Source of the DNA: Streptomyces antarcticus
GTDB lineage: Bacteria > Actinomycetota > Actinomycetes > Streptomycetales > Streptomycetaceae
NCBI RefSeq assembly: GCF_026627255.1
Contig: NZ_JAPNLM010000026.1
Coordinates: 1-64,000 of the forward strand
DNA: 64,000 nucleotides
Direction of reading: 5' to 3'
In this document: one piece after another, positions 32,720 through 40,757 of the stretch
How the letters are laid out: the number at the start of each line of letters is the position of its first letter
Position numbering within the stretch: position 1 is the stretch's first letter
Notes under the pieces: model-generated
Seen by the model: the letters and a program-made list of their open reading frames with translations, nothing else
Told to the model about the DNA's origin: nothing
Database searches by the model: none
Translations under genes and position numbers: made by a program

Positions 32720-33436
32720 GTGCGCTTTCTACGTGTGGTCGTGATCATCGGTGTGGTCCTGGGGGCGCTCTTCGTCGGCGCGGACCGCTGGGCGGCCGGA
32801 TACGCCGAGAACCAGCTCGCGGACCGCATCCAGTCCCGCCAGGGCCTGGCGGGCACCGCGGAGGTGGAGATACACGGCTTCCCGTTCCTGACCCAGGCGG
32901 CCAGCCGGGACCTGGAGCGGGTCGACTTGAAGCTGCGCGGCGTCGAGGCGATGGCGGACGGCCGCAAGACCCGCCTCGCGGAGCTCGACGCGAGCTTCCG
33001 CGGGGTGTCGCTGAACGGGGACTACACGCGCGGCACCGCCCGGCGCGCCGAGGGCAGCGCCCTCATCACGTACGCCGACCTGACCGCGGCCTCGCAGACC
33101 GGCGCGACCCTCGCCTACGGCGGCGCGCCGGGCAAGGTGAAGGTCACCGCGGGGATCGAGGCGCTCGGCAAGTCCCTGACGCGCAGCGTGGTGTCGACCG
33201 TCAGCCTGGAGGACGCGAAGGACGGCAAGGGCGGCAAGGTCGTCCGCGTGCGCGCCGAGGAGGTGCCCGGCGAGGGCATCCCCGGGATCGAGGGCCTGGT
33301 CCGCAAGAAGACCGACTTCGACCGCCGGCTCGACGGCGGACTGCCCGCCGGCCTGCAGCTGTCGGCCCTGACCTCCGACGAGGCCGGCGTGCACCTGGTG
33401 CTGACCGGCTCGAACGTGGTGCTGGCCGGATCGTGA
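32720..33436 (+). CDS. DUF2993 (LmeA-like) membrane-anchored protein
   Basis: A 238-residue protein with an N-terminal span (RVVVIIGVVLGALFVGA) and an extracytoplasmic DUF2993 domain. Typical features are the AENQLADRIQSRQGLAGTAEVEIHGFPFLTQ segment and the repeated beta-strand layout ending in GLQLSALTSDEAGVHLVLTGSNV. Mycobacterial LmeA, a family member, binds phospholipid and helps mannan elongation, so an envelope-lipid role is possible here. The start is GTG with GGGGGAGGGG upstream. Confidence 0.85.
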   Translation: MRFLRVVVIIGVVLGALFVGADRWAAGYAENQLADRIQSRQGLAGTAEVEIHGFPFLTQAASRDLERVDLKLRGVEAMADGRKTRLAELDASFRGVSLNGDYTRGTARRAEGSALITYADLTAASQTGATLAYGGAPGKVKVTAGIEALGKSLTRSVVSTVSLEDAKDGKGGKVVRVRAEEVPGEGIPGIEGLVRKKTDFDRRLDGGLPAGLQLSALTSDEAGVHLVLTGSNVVLAGS

Positions 33437-33597
33437 GACGGTGCGGTCCGATCCGCAGATGGACGGGCCGCGGTAAGGGCTCCGGGGGCGGCGCGGCAGC
33501 CCTCCGGAGCCCTCGTATCCCACGATCCGGACGATCCTGTCTCGGTATATGACACGCCGGTGACAGAGCGGTCGATTCGTCCCTACGATCCATGCCT

Positions 33598-33681
33598 ATG
33601 AAGCATCAGCAGGCGGACCTCACGAAGCGGCGGGCAATAGACCTGTGTCGCGTCGCCGCCATGCTCTGTCGATCCATGTGA
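33598..33681 (+). CDS. Cys-containing leader peptide upstream of sseA (attenuator uORF)
   Basis: A 27-residue ORF (begins MKHQQADLTKRRAIDLCRVA, ends with LCRSM). It has two Cys, both encoded by the rare TGT codon, plus a rare ATA codon. It fits the family of short actinobacterial leader peptides with LCR motifs found before sulfur and cysteine genes, thought to sense cysteine supply through ribosome stalling. The sseA start is 173 bp downstream. Its role here is inferred from sequence and position. Confidence 0.7.
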   Translation: MKHQQADLTKRRAIDLCRVAAMLCRSM

Positions 33682-33854
33682 CCCGTGGAGCGCATCCGCT
33701 CCACCAGCCGGACGACGACTTTCCCGCGTGACCGCACCTGCCTCCCGATCCCCCTGACGCCTCCCCGCGCAGGACCGGGCGAGCGCATCCGGAACGCACG
33801 CACCTCGCAGCACCCGCAGCACGGCCCGCCGCACACTGCCCGGAGGAGAACACC

Positions 33855-34700
33855 ATGAGCCGCAGCGACGTCCTCGTAGACGCCGACTGGGTCGAGGCCC
33901 ACCTGAACGACGGAAACGTCGTCATCGTCGAGGTGGACGAGGACACGTCCGCCTACGACAAGAACCACATCACCAACGCCGTCCGGATCGACTGGAAGAG
34001 CGACCTCCAGGACCCGGTCCGCCGTGACTTCGTGGACCAGGAGGGCTTCGAGAAGCTCCTCTCCGCCAAGGGCATCTCCAACGACGACACCGTCGTCCTC
34101 TACGGCGGCAACAACAACTGGTTCGCGTCCTACGCCTACTGGTACTTCAAGCTCTACGGCCACCAGGACGTCAAGCTCCTCGACGGCGGCCGCAAGAAGT
34201 GGGAGCTCGACTCCCGCGACCTGGTCGACGGCAAGGAGGTCCCGAACCGCCCGGCCACCGACTACAAGGCCAAGCCGCAGGACAAGTCCATCCGCGCCTT
34301 CCGTGACGACGTCACGGCCGCGATCGGCTCCCTGAACCTGGTCGACGTCCGCTCGCCCGACGAGTTCTCCGGCAAGCTGCTCGCCCCGGCGCACCTCCCG
34401 CAGGAGCAGTCGCAGCGCCCCGGCCACGTGCCGACCGCCCGCAACATCCCGTGGTCGAAGAACGCCAACGACGACGGCACCTTCAAGTCGGACGACGAGC
34501 TGACCGCCCTCTACGAGGCCGAGCAGGTCGACCTGGCGAAGGACACCATCGCCTACTGCCGCATCGGTGAGCGCTCCGCGCTCACGTGGTTCGTGCTGCA
34601 CGAGCTCCTGGGCCAGGAGAACGTCAGGAACTACGACGGCTCGTGGACCGAGTACGGCTCGCTGGTCGGCGTGCCGATCGAGCTCGGCCCCGCCAAGTAA
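33855..34700 (+). CDS. sseA: Thiosulfate sulfurtransferase (rhodanese)
   Basis: A 281-residue two-domain rhodanese. The N-terminal, non-catalytic domain starts SRSDVLVDADWVEAHL. The C-terminal domain has the active-site loop CRIGER with the persulfide Cys235 and a VDVRSPDEFSG entry segment. It transfers sulfane sulfur from thiosulfate to acceptors such as cyanide or thiols. GGAGGAGAACACC precedes the ATG. It forms a unit with the DUF1416 gene 97 bp downstream and is preceded by a Cys-bearing leader peptide, consistent with sulfur-status control. Confidence 0.94.
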   Translation: MSRSDVLVDADWVEAHLNDGNVVIVEVDEDTSAYDKNHITNAVRIDWKSDLQDPVRRDFVDQEGFEKLLSAKGISNDDTVVLYGGNNNWFASYAYWYFKLYGHQDVKLLDGGRKKWELDSRDLVDGKEVPNRPATDYKAKPQDKSIRAFRDDVTAAIGSLNLVDVRSPDEFSGKLLAPAHLPQEQSQRPGHVPTARNIPWSKNANDDGTFKSDDELTALYEAEQVDLAKDTIAYCRIGERSALTWFVLHELLGQENVRNYDGSWTEYGSLVGVPIELGPAK

Positions 34701-34797
34701 CCGCACGGGGTAACCGCACGGGCAAGCCAGCAGTCGACCCTGCCGGGCACGCAGGGCCCGTAGTCACGTACGACCTCTCTAGGACAGGACAGAGAAC

Positions 34798-35088
34798 ATG
34801 TGTGGAGCACAGATCGGCGGGCCCGACCTCGCGACGCTGAAGCCCGGCGAGACCGCCATCCAGGGCCAGATCACCCAGGGCGGCGAGCCGGTGTCCGGCT
34901 ACGTCCGCCTGCTGGACTCGACCGGTGAGTTCACCGCCGAGGTCCCGACCTCGGCGACCGGCCAGTTCCGCTTCTACGCGGCGACCGGCTCCTGGACGCT
35001 GCGGGCGCTCGTCCCGGGCGGCACCGCCGACCGCAGCGTCGTGGTCGCCGACGCCGGCGGCGTGACGGACGTGGCGATCGCGGTCTGA
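34798..35088 (+). CDS. DUF1416 family protein, partner of SseA
   Basis: A 96-residue beta-rich protein beginning with the conserved MCGAQIGGPDL segment. DUF1416 proteins are found almost always beside sseA in actinobacteria, and the N-terminal Cys may accept sulfur. The fold looks like a small Ig/carboxypeptidase-regulatory-type sandwich (GQITQGGEPVSGYVRLLDSTG, FRFYAATGSWTLRALVPGG). Its biochemical role is unproven. A strong hairpin follows. Confidence 0.9.
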   Translation: MCGAQIGGPDLATLKPGETAIQGQITQGGEPVSGYVRLLDSTGEFTAEVPTSATGQFRFYAATGSWTLRALVPGGTADRSVVVADAGGVTDVAIAV

Positions 35089-35157
35089 CCACCGCTCCGC
35101 GCACCACCGCTGCCAGCACCCCCGCGTAACCGCGGGACGTATCACCGCAGAGCCGGC

Positions 35158-35212
35158 CGAAGGGCCGCACCCCCGGGGGTTGGACGCCACTGGATCGGGG
35201 TGCGGCCCTTCG
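35158..35212. terminator. Hairpin after the sseA-DUF1416 operon
   Basis: Perfect 16-bp arms (CGAAGGGCCGCACCCC and its complement) with a 23-nt loop start 70 bp after the DUF1416 stop. Confidence 0.75.
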
Positions 35213-35254
35213 TGCCGTCCGGGTCCGCGCGCTTGTCGGCGCGGCGTCCCGCTC

Positions 35255-35260
35255 TACGCT
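35255..35260 (+). promoter_or_regulatory. Candidate -10 box (TACGCT), leaderless DUF3099 gene
   Basis: TACGCT lies 6 nt before the ATG at 35267. The GGAGGT between them is too close to serve as a ribosome-binding site, which favours a leaderless mRNA. Confidence 0.5.
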
Positions 35261-35266
35261 GGAGGT

Positions 35267-35527
35267 ATGTACGCCCGGCGCCGACGCGTCTACTTCCTGC
35301 TCATGGGCGGATGCCTGTTCCTCTTCGTCTCCGCCTGGTCCTTCGTGCGCCTGTGGTCGGTGGAGGCGGCGGTGGCCCTGTGCGTGGTCGCCATGGTCAT
35401 CCCGCCGGTCGCCGCGATGATCGCGAACCGGCGCGGCCCGGACGACCGCTGGTGGGACGACCCCTCGGGCGACCCGAAGTCGGACGAGTGGTGGGACGAA
35501 CTGGACGGAAAACGGCGTCGCGAGTGA
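35267..35527 (+). CDS. DUF3099 small membrane protein
   Basis: An 86-residue protein with the DUF3099 pattern: basic YARRRRVYFLLMGG start, two spans (to about residue 50), then a Trp/Asp-rich tail (RRGPDDRWWDDPSGDPKSDEWWDELDG). Function is unknown. The ATG at 35267 matches family N-termini. Confidence 0.85.
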   Translation: MYARRRRVYFLLMGGCLFLFVSAWSFVRLWSVEAAVALCVVAMVIPPVAAMIANRRGPDDRWWDDPSGDPKSDEWWDELDGKRRRE

Positions 35528-35642
35528 TCACGTGCAGTGAGACAAGAATGTAATAGACATCCTTACAACTGCTTCCCCACGGAACGGGTCATGGGTACGC
35601 GCGGGTAACCAGCCGGCGCGTCCAGCCCTGTGGGGGACATCC

Positions 35643-36530
35643 TTGGAACACGAACAGACCATCCCCGAGCTGCGGAAAGCGGACGAATCCGCTCCGGAGC
35701 CGGATGGTTCGGACCCGACCGCCGCACCGGCTGCCGGCACATCCCCGGCCGCCGCCGATGCCGCCACCGCCGATGCCGCCACCGCTGACGGAGCCGCCGC
35801 CGCCGCGGCCCCGCGCCGCCGCCGGGGCCGTACGACCCCCCTGATCGCGGCCGCGGCCGTACTCGGCGTCCTCGCCGGAACCGTCGCCGGCTACGCGGTC
35901 CAGTACCACCGCGCGCCCACCCCGCTGCCACCGCTGGCCCAGCAGAACCTCGTGACCCCGAAGGCAGTCGCGCCGGACGACAGCACGACGATCAAGACGA
36001 TCAACGCCAACCGCTGGCACAAGAACGACGACGACCTCGGCAAGCTGCTGATCGAGGCGCCCGACGGAACCAAGTCCGAGGGGAAGGGCTACGACAGCCT
36101 CGACGTCTTCGCGGCGGACTTCGAGAAGCCGGACCTGGCCGTGAGCGAATTCGCGTCCGAGGGCCTCCGGCGCGTCGCCTCGACGCACTGGTCACGCGCT
36201 GACCGAGTCTTCGTCCAGGTCCAGCTGGTCCAGTTCACCGACTACGCCGGCGCGGAGAACTACCAGAAGAACCAGGCATCTTTCATGCCGCTGAAGGAGA
36301 ACGCGGGCTACGCCGGCGTGGCCATCCCCGGAATCTCCTGGGACCTCGGGCGTGTGTGGGTGGACTCGAAGGCCAGGGAGCAGCCGGGCTACGAGCCGAC
36401 CCGCGGCGCCACGGCCATCGCCCGCCGCGGCGACATCGTGATGACGATCTACTACTACGACAACCGCGGCGGGAAGATCGCCGAGAGCGACATCATCCGC
36501 CTGGCCGAGCGACAGCTGGAGCGACTGTGA
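35643..36530 (+). CDS. Single-pass membrane protein, unknown function; first gene of a coupled operon
   Basis: A 295-residue protein from TTG 35643 (GGGGGA 6 nt upstream). An Ala/Pro/Asp-rich cytoplasmic tail (1 to about 55) leads to one span (LIAAAAVLGVLAGTVAGYAV) and an extracytoplasmic domain of about 210 residues. That domain has FAADFEKPDLAVSEFASEGLRR, VQLVQFTDYAGAENYQKNQ and a C-terminal RGDIVMTIYYYDN segment. No family is recognised. It overlaps the next gene by GTGA. Confidence 0.85.
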   Translation: MEHEQTIPELRKADESAPEPDGSDPTAAPAAGTSPAAADAATADAATADGAAAAAAPRRRRGRTTPLIAAAAVLGVLAGTVAGYAVQYHRAPTPLPPLAQQNLVTPKAVAPDDSTTIKTINANRWHKNDDDLGKLLIEAPDGTKSEGKGYDSLDVFAADFEKPDLAVSEFASEGLRRVASTHWSRADRVFVQVQLVQFTDYAGAENYQKNQASFMPLKENAGYAGVAIPGISWDLGRVWVDSKAREQPGYEPTRGATAIARRGDIVMTIYYYDNRGGKIAESDIIRLAERQLERL

Positions 36531-37414
36531 CCGAGCCGCAGAACGAGAACCCCCCGGCCGGGGCACCCGAGCCCGCGGCCCCGCTCCCGACGTCCCCGGC
36601 CGCTGAGGCCCCGGCCGCGCAGCCCGAGGCTCCGCTTCCCGCGGCCCCGCCCTCCGAGGCCGCGCCTGCTGGGCCGGTGACCCCGCGCCTCCGTAAGACG
36701 GCCGTCCTCGTCGCCGCGGGTCTGGCCGTCGCCGTGCTCGCGGGCGGCGGAGTCTGGGCGGTCTCCGCCGTCGCGGACGCCGACCGGACCGCGCCCACCG
36801 CCTACTGGGTCCCCATCGGGGAGAAGGTCCAGAAGGCCGAGGAGCCCGCGCCGGTGCCGGCGAACGCCCTCTCGGGCAAGCTGCTCCCGGTTCCGAGCGG
36901 CTTCACGCCGGGTCCCGACCTCGCGGGCGACGGGAACAACTTCTTCGTCTCAGGAGAGAAGGCCGTCGAGGGCTTCAAGGAGGCCAGGGACGGCCTGTCC
37001 AGCACCGAGCGCAAGAAGCGCGACGACATGCTGGCCGGCCTCAAGCTCAAGGGCCTGGCCGGGCGCAGCTACACCAAGGGCTCGGGCTACCTGGTCGCGG
37101 AGGTCCGCCTCATGCAGGCCGACCCGCAGGCCGTGGGCGGTTTCTCGGAGGTCACCAAGAAGCTCATGGAGCTCAGCGGCGCCGACCGCGGCGCGCCGAA
37201 GGTCGACGGCCACCCGGACGCCAAGTGCTGGGTGCTGCCGGTCGGTGAGGAGAAGAAGGAGAAGATCGACTCCCTCTACTGCGTGGCGGTCGAGGGTGAC
37301 GTGATGGTCAACTTCCGCGCCTTCGGGCCCAAGCCCGAGTTCTCGGCGACCGAAGCCGTCGGGTTCCTCAAGAACCAACTGAACCACCTGAAGTCCCCCG
37401 GGGAGTCCGCGTGA
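36527..37414 (+). CDS. Single-pass membrane protein, unknown function; second gene of a coupled operon
   Basis: A 295-residue protein from GTG 36527. A Pro/Ala/Glu-rich tail (1 to about 50) is followed by one span (AVLVAAGLAVAVLAGGGVWAV) and an outer domain. The domain contains LPVPSGFTPGPDL, GRSYTKGSGYLVAEVRLMQ and two cysteines (KCWVLPVG and YCVAVEGD) that could form a disulfide. The layout matches the genes on either side, suggesting distant paralogy or a complex. It overlaps both neighbours by GTGA. Confidence 0.85.
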   Translation: MTEPQNENPPAGAPEPAAPLPTSPAAEAPAAQPEAPLPAAPPSEAAPAGPVTPRLRKTAVLVAAGLAVAVLAGGGVWAVSAVADADRTAPTAYWVPIGEKVQKAEEPAPVPANALSGKLLPVPSGFTPGPDLAGDGNNFFVSGEKAVEGFKEARDGLSSTERKKRDDMLAGLKLKGLAGRSYTKGSGYLVAEVRLMQADPQAVGGFSEVTKKLMELSGADRGAPKVDGHPDAKCWVLPVGEEKKEKIDSLYCVAVEGDVMVNFRAFGPKPEFSATEAVGFLKNQLNHLKSPGESA

Positions 37415-38337
37415 CCGAGCATCCCACCATCGCAGCCGGGCCCGCCCCGGAGGACGCCGCCGCGGCCCCGCGAGCCGCGGCCCCGCCCGCTCCGGAAGCC
37501 GCGGCCCCGCCCGCCCCGGAAATCCAGCCCGTGCCGGAATCCGGCGCCGAGGTCCTGGCCCCGGCAGCGCTGCCCGATGACCGCCGCAAGCTGTTCGCGT
37601 TCCTGCGCTGGACGGCCGCCTTCCTGGTCTTCGGCGCCGCCGGCACGGGGGTCGCGTACGGGATCTCCCAGCCCGAGCGCACCGACATCCCCGGGCTGTC
37701 CACCGAGTCCGACGGCCGCTGGACCTACCCGGAGCTGGCCAAGCCGGCACTGCCCCCGGGCGCGGCCCTGCCCTTCGCCCCGGACAACGAGGACGGCATC
37801 CACTACGCCGGCCTCACGCAACTGCTCCTGCCGGCGCCCCTCGGGTCCACCCCAGACCCCGCGCTGAAGGTGGAGAAGGACGGCGTGGTGGCCGTCGACA
37901 CCTTCCTGGAGGAGTACGGGGCTTCCGGGCGCGCGAAGATGAAGCAGGAGTTCGCCGACGACGGCCTGCGCCAGATCGTCGGCCGCGGCTGGACCACCCC
38001 GGACGGCATCCGGACCCGCCTCTACCTGCTGCGCTTCCACGCCTCGGGCTTCACGGACGCCTTCGACGGCTGCGGCCCCGACATGAGCCTGAGCGGCGTG
38101 AACCGGATCGAGACGGACGGGGTCTGGGGCAAGGCGAGGATCGACCAGTCGGTTCCGGACGGGACCGGCCTCTCGGTCCACGAGGAGTCCATCCCGGTGG
38201 GCGACGAGAAGGTCAGGATCGGATGCATCCAGTCCGGTGACGTCCAGGCGGTGATCCTCCAGAGCCGCAAGGGCGAGGTGCTGCCCGCCGTCCCCCTCCA
38301 CCAGATGGTGGTCCTTCAGCACCAGCTGCTGAGCTGA
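37411..38337 (+). CDS. Single-pass membrane protein, unknown function; third gene of a coupled operon
   Basis: A 308-residue protein from GTG 37411. An Ala/Pro-rich tail (1 to about 60) and a span (FLRWTAAFLVFGAAGTGVAYG) precede an outer domain with GLTQLLLPAPLG, VDTFLEEYGASGRAKMKQEF and RTRLYLLRFHASGFTDAFDGC. The last Cys residues (DGCGPD and RIGCIQSGD) may pair. It is the same architecture as the two preceding genes; together they look like subunits of one surface assembly. No family is recognised. Confidence 0.85.
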   Translation: MTEHPTIAAGPAPEDAAAAPRAAAPPAPEAAAPPAPEIQPVPESGAEVLAPAALPDDRRKLFAFLRWTAAFLVFGAAGTGVAYGISQPERTDIPGLSTESDGRWTYPELAKPALPPGAALPFAPDNEDGIHYAGLTQLLLPAPLGSTPDPALKVEKDGVVAVDTFLEEYGASGRAKMKQEFADDGLRQIVGRGWTTPDGIRTRLYLLRFHASGFTDAFDGCGPDMSLSGVNRIETDGVWGKARIDQSVPDGTGLSVHEESIPVGDEKVRIGCIQSGDVQAVILQSRKGEVLPAVPLHQMVVLQHQLLS

Positions 38338-38448
38338 CCGCGGACCGGAGCCACCGGTACGGCGGACCTCGCAGAGTGCGCCGGTCCCCGGGCCAGTAGG
38401 CTTGGGGACCGGCCCGTACACCGCACCGAAACCTCCGAGGAGCACCCC

Positions 38449-38550
38449 GTGCTTGAGGCAGTCTTCACCTCCCTGCTGGTCCTGGTCTGCGTCGGCGTCA
38501 TGGCCTTTACCGGCCTGGCCGTCAAGAAGCTGTACCAGGGTCAGCGCTGA
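38449..38550 (+). CDS. 33-residue single-span membrane protein
   Basis: A small ORF from GTG 38449 encoding MLEAVFTSLLVLVCVGVM at its N-terminus, then a hydrophobic span and the basic tail VKKLYQGQR. GAGGAG lies 8 nt upstream, a good ribosome-binding site. It resembles very small conserved Streptomyces membrane proteins. Function is unknown. Confidence 0.65.
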   Translation: MLEAVFTSLLVLVCVGVMAFTGLAVKKLYQGQR

Positions 38551-38608
38551 GCGTCCGCGCAGCTGACCGCCCCGGAACCCCTCCGACAGATCGCCTGAGC
38601 AGCCATTC

Positions 38609-39181
38609 ATGATCCAGATCCCGTCCGACCTGAACCCGGGCCTCGTCCCGCTCGCCTTCCTCCTCGGCAACTGGGAGGGCGCGGGAGTCTTCGACTTCCC
38701 TGGTGAGGAGAAGTGCAACTTCGGCCAGGAGGTCGTCTTCAGCCACGACGGCCGGGACTTCCTGGAGTACACCTCCCACACCTGGGTCCTCGACGCCGAG
38801 GGTAAGAAGGTGCGGCCGCTGGAGTCCGAGTCGGGCTACTGGCGCATAGACAAGGACCGCAAGGTCGAGATCGTCATGGTCCGCGACCAGGGCGTCGTCG
38901 AGGTCTGGTACGGCGAGCTCGCCGACCAGAAGCCGCAGATCGACCTGGCCACCGACGCGGTCGCCCGCACCGCGGCCTCCGGTCCGTACAGCGGCGGCAA
39001 GCGGCTCTACGGGTACGTGAAGAGCGACCTGATGTGGGTCGGCGAGAAGGCCACCCCCGATGTCGAGCTGCGCCCGTACATGTCGGCCCAGCTGAAGAAG
39101 GTCGTCACGCCCGAGGAGGTCGCCGAGATGGCGCGCAACCTCCCGGACATGCCGGACGACGGTATCGCCTTCTTCCGCTGA
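38609..39181 (+). CDS. Nitrobindin-like (FABP-like/DUF1794) heme-binding beta-barrel protein
   Basis: A 190-residue protein with the barrel signature LLGNWEGAGV near residue 20 and family segments FLEYTSHTWVLD, ESGYWRI, and a C-terminal VTPEEVAEMARNLPDMPDDG. Nitrobindin-type proteins bind heme and nitric oxide through a distal His; His-bearing strands are present but I cannot assign the ligand with certainty. It lies upstream of nur. Confidence 0.88.
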   Translation: MIQIPSDLNPGLVPLAFLLGNWEGAGVFDFPGEEKCNFGQEVVFSHDGRDFLEYTSHTWVLDAEGKKVRPLESESGYWRIDKDRKVEIVMVRDQGVVEVWYGELADQKPQIDLATDAVARTAASGPYSGGKRLYGYVKSDLMWVGEKATPDVELRPYMSAQLKKVVTPEEVAEMARNLPDMPDDGIAFFR

Positions 39182-39205
39182 CCCGTATCCGCAAGGCTGT
39201 GCGAC

Positions 39206-39240
39206 GAGGGGACCGCGGGACCGCCCGCGGTCGCCTCCCC
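39206..39240. terminator. Hairpin between nitrobindin-like gene and nur
   Basis: The arms GACCGCGGG and CCCGCGGTC with a 4-nt loop are flanked by GAGG/CCTC. It ends 5 bp before the nur -10 box. Confidence 0.5.
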
Positions 39241-39245
39241 GCGCT

Positions 39246-39251
39246 TACACT
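39246..39251 (+). promoter_or_regulatory. Candidate -10 box (TACACT), leaderless nur
   Basis: TACACT lies 6 nt before the GTG at 39258. Confidence 0.5.
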
Positions 39252-39257
39252 GGCCGG

Positions 39258-39731
39258 GTGGTGAGGACCGAGCACGCCAAAGGCACCGAAGGCACCGAGG
39301 GCACCGACTGGAAGACCGACCTGCGCCAGCGCGGGTACCGGCTCACTCCCCAGCGCCAGCTCGTGCTGGAGGCCGTCGACCACCTGGAGCACGCCACCCC
39401 GGACGAGATCCTCGTCCAGGTGCGCAAGACGGCGTCCGGGATCAACATCTCCACCGTGTACCGGACGCTGGAGCTGCTGGAGGAGCTCGCGCTCGTCTCG
39501 CACGCCCACCTCGGCCACGGCGCCCCCACCTACCACCTGGCCGACCGGCACCACCACATCCACCTGGTCTGCCGGGACTGCGCCGACGTGATCGAGGCCG
39601 ACGTGGACATCGCGGCCGAGTTCACCGCGAAGCTCCGCACCACCTTCGGGTTCGAGACCGACATGAAGCACTTCGCGATCTTCGGCCTCTGTGAGAAGTG
39701 CGCGGCCAAGCACCGTGCCGCGCAGGCGTAG
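39258..39731 (+). CDS. nur: Nickel-responsive Fur-family repressor
   Basis: A 157-residue Fur-family regulator closely matching recalled S. coelicolor Nur (DLRQRGYRLTPQRQLVLEAVDHLEHATPDEI; GINISTVYRTLELLEELALVSHAHLGHGAP). The metal-site strand DRHHHIHLVCRDC is intact, including the histidines of the Nur nickel and M sites, and a second CEKC pair lies near the C-terminus. Nur with nickel represses nickel uptake and the iron superoxide dismutase sodF, allowing NiSOD use. The start is GTG, with a short acidic/Gly extension of about 14 residues before the usual start. Confidence 0.93.
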   Translation: MVRTEHAKGTEGTEGTDWKTDLRQRGYRLTPQRQLVLEAVDHLEHATPDEILVQVRKTASGINISTVYRTLELLEELALVSHAHLGHGAPTYHLADRHHHIHLVCRDCADVIEADVDIAAEFTAKLRTTFGFETDMKHFAIFGLCEKCAAKHRAAQA

Positions 39732-39739
39732 CCGAGTCG

Positions 39740-39745
39740 TACGCT
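39740..39745 (+). promoter_or_regulatory. Candidate -10 box (TACGCT), leaderless ygfZ
   Basis: TACGCT lies 7 nt before the ATG at 39753. Confidence 0.5.
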
Positions 39746-39752
39746 TGGTCCC

Positions 39753-40721
39753 ATGACCAGCAGCCCTTTGCTCCACCTCCCCGGCGCCGTGCAGGCCGAA
39801 GGCCGCGACGAGGGCGTCGCCGCCCACTACGGCGAGCTCTACGGCGAACAGCGGACCCTCGCCGGCGGCCGCGGCTTCGTCGACCTCTCCCACCGCGGCG
39901 TGGTCACCGTGACCGGGGCCGAGCGCCTCAGCTGGCTGCACCTGCTGCTCACCCAGCACCTCACCGAGCTGCCGGCCGGCCAGGCCACCGAGGCCCTGAT
40001 CCTCTCCGCCAACGGTCACATCGAGCACGCGCTCTACCTCGTCGACGACGGCGAGACCACGTGGGCGCACGTGGAGCCCGGCACCCAGGCGGAGCTGATC
40101 GCCTACCTGGAGTCCATGAAGTTCTTCTACCGGGTGGAAGTCGCCGACCGCACCGAGGAGTTCGCGGTCGTGCACCTGCCCGCCGGCTCCATCGCCGAGG
40201 TCGCCAAGGAGCACGCCGTACGCGAGACCGCCCACGGCCGCGACGTCTTCCTGCCCCGCGCCGAGCTGGAGTCCTTCGCCGCCGCCCACGGCCCGGCCGC
40301 CGGACTCCTCGCCTACGAGGCCCTGCGCGTCGAGGCGCACCGGCCGCGCCTCGGCCTGGAGACCGACCACCGCACCATCCCGCACGAGCTGGGCTGGATC
40401 GGCACGGCCGTCCACCTCCAGAAGGGCTGCTACCGCGGCCAGGAGACGGTCGCCCGCGTCCACAACCTGGGCAAGCCCCCGCGCCGCCTGGTCTTCCTGC
40501 ACCTGGACGGCTCCGAAGTGCTGCTCCCGGCGCACGGCGCCCCGGTCCGGCTCGCCGCCGACGGCGAGGAGGGCCGCCAGCTCGGCTTCGTGACGACCTC
40601 GGTACGCCACCACGAGCTCGGCCCGATCGCCCTCGCGCTGGTCAAGCGGAACGTGCCGGTGGACGCGCCGCTGCTGGTGGACGGCACGGCGGCCGCGCAG
40701 GAGGTCGTCGTAGCGCCGTAG
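39753..40721 (+). CDS. ygfZ: Folate-binding protein YgfZ (GcvT-like)
   Basis: A 322-residue tetrahydrofolate-binding protein of the YgfZ/IBA57 family, which supports Fe-S cluster assembly and repair. The diagnostic KGCYRGQE motif, with its conserved Cys, is present at about residue 228-235, and the N-terminal folate-binding GcvT-like domain includes GFVDLSHRGVVTVTGAERLSWLH. A leaderless promoter element precedes the ATG. Confidence 0.92.
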   Translation: MTSSPLLHLPGAVQAEGRDEGVAAHYGELYGEQRTLAGGRGFVDLSHRGVVTVTGAERLSWLHLLLTQHLTELPAGQATEALILSANGHIEHALYLVDDGETTWAHVEPGTQAELIAYLESMKFFYRVEVADRTEEFAVVHLPAGSIAEVAKEHAVRETAHGRDVFLPRAELESFAAAHGPAAGLLAYEALRVEAHRPRLGLETDHRTIPHELGWIGTAVHLQKGCYRGQETVARVHNLGKPPRRLVFLHLDGSEVLLPAHGAPVRLAADGEEGRQLGFVTTSVRHHELGPIALALVKRNVPVDAPLLVDGTAAAQEVVVAP

Positions 40722-40757
40722 CCGGCCATGGCTCCGTAGCCGGCCGTAGCGCCGTGG

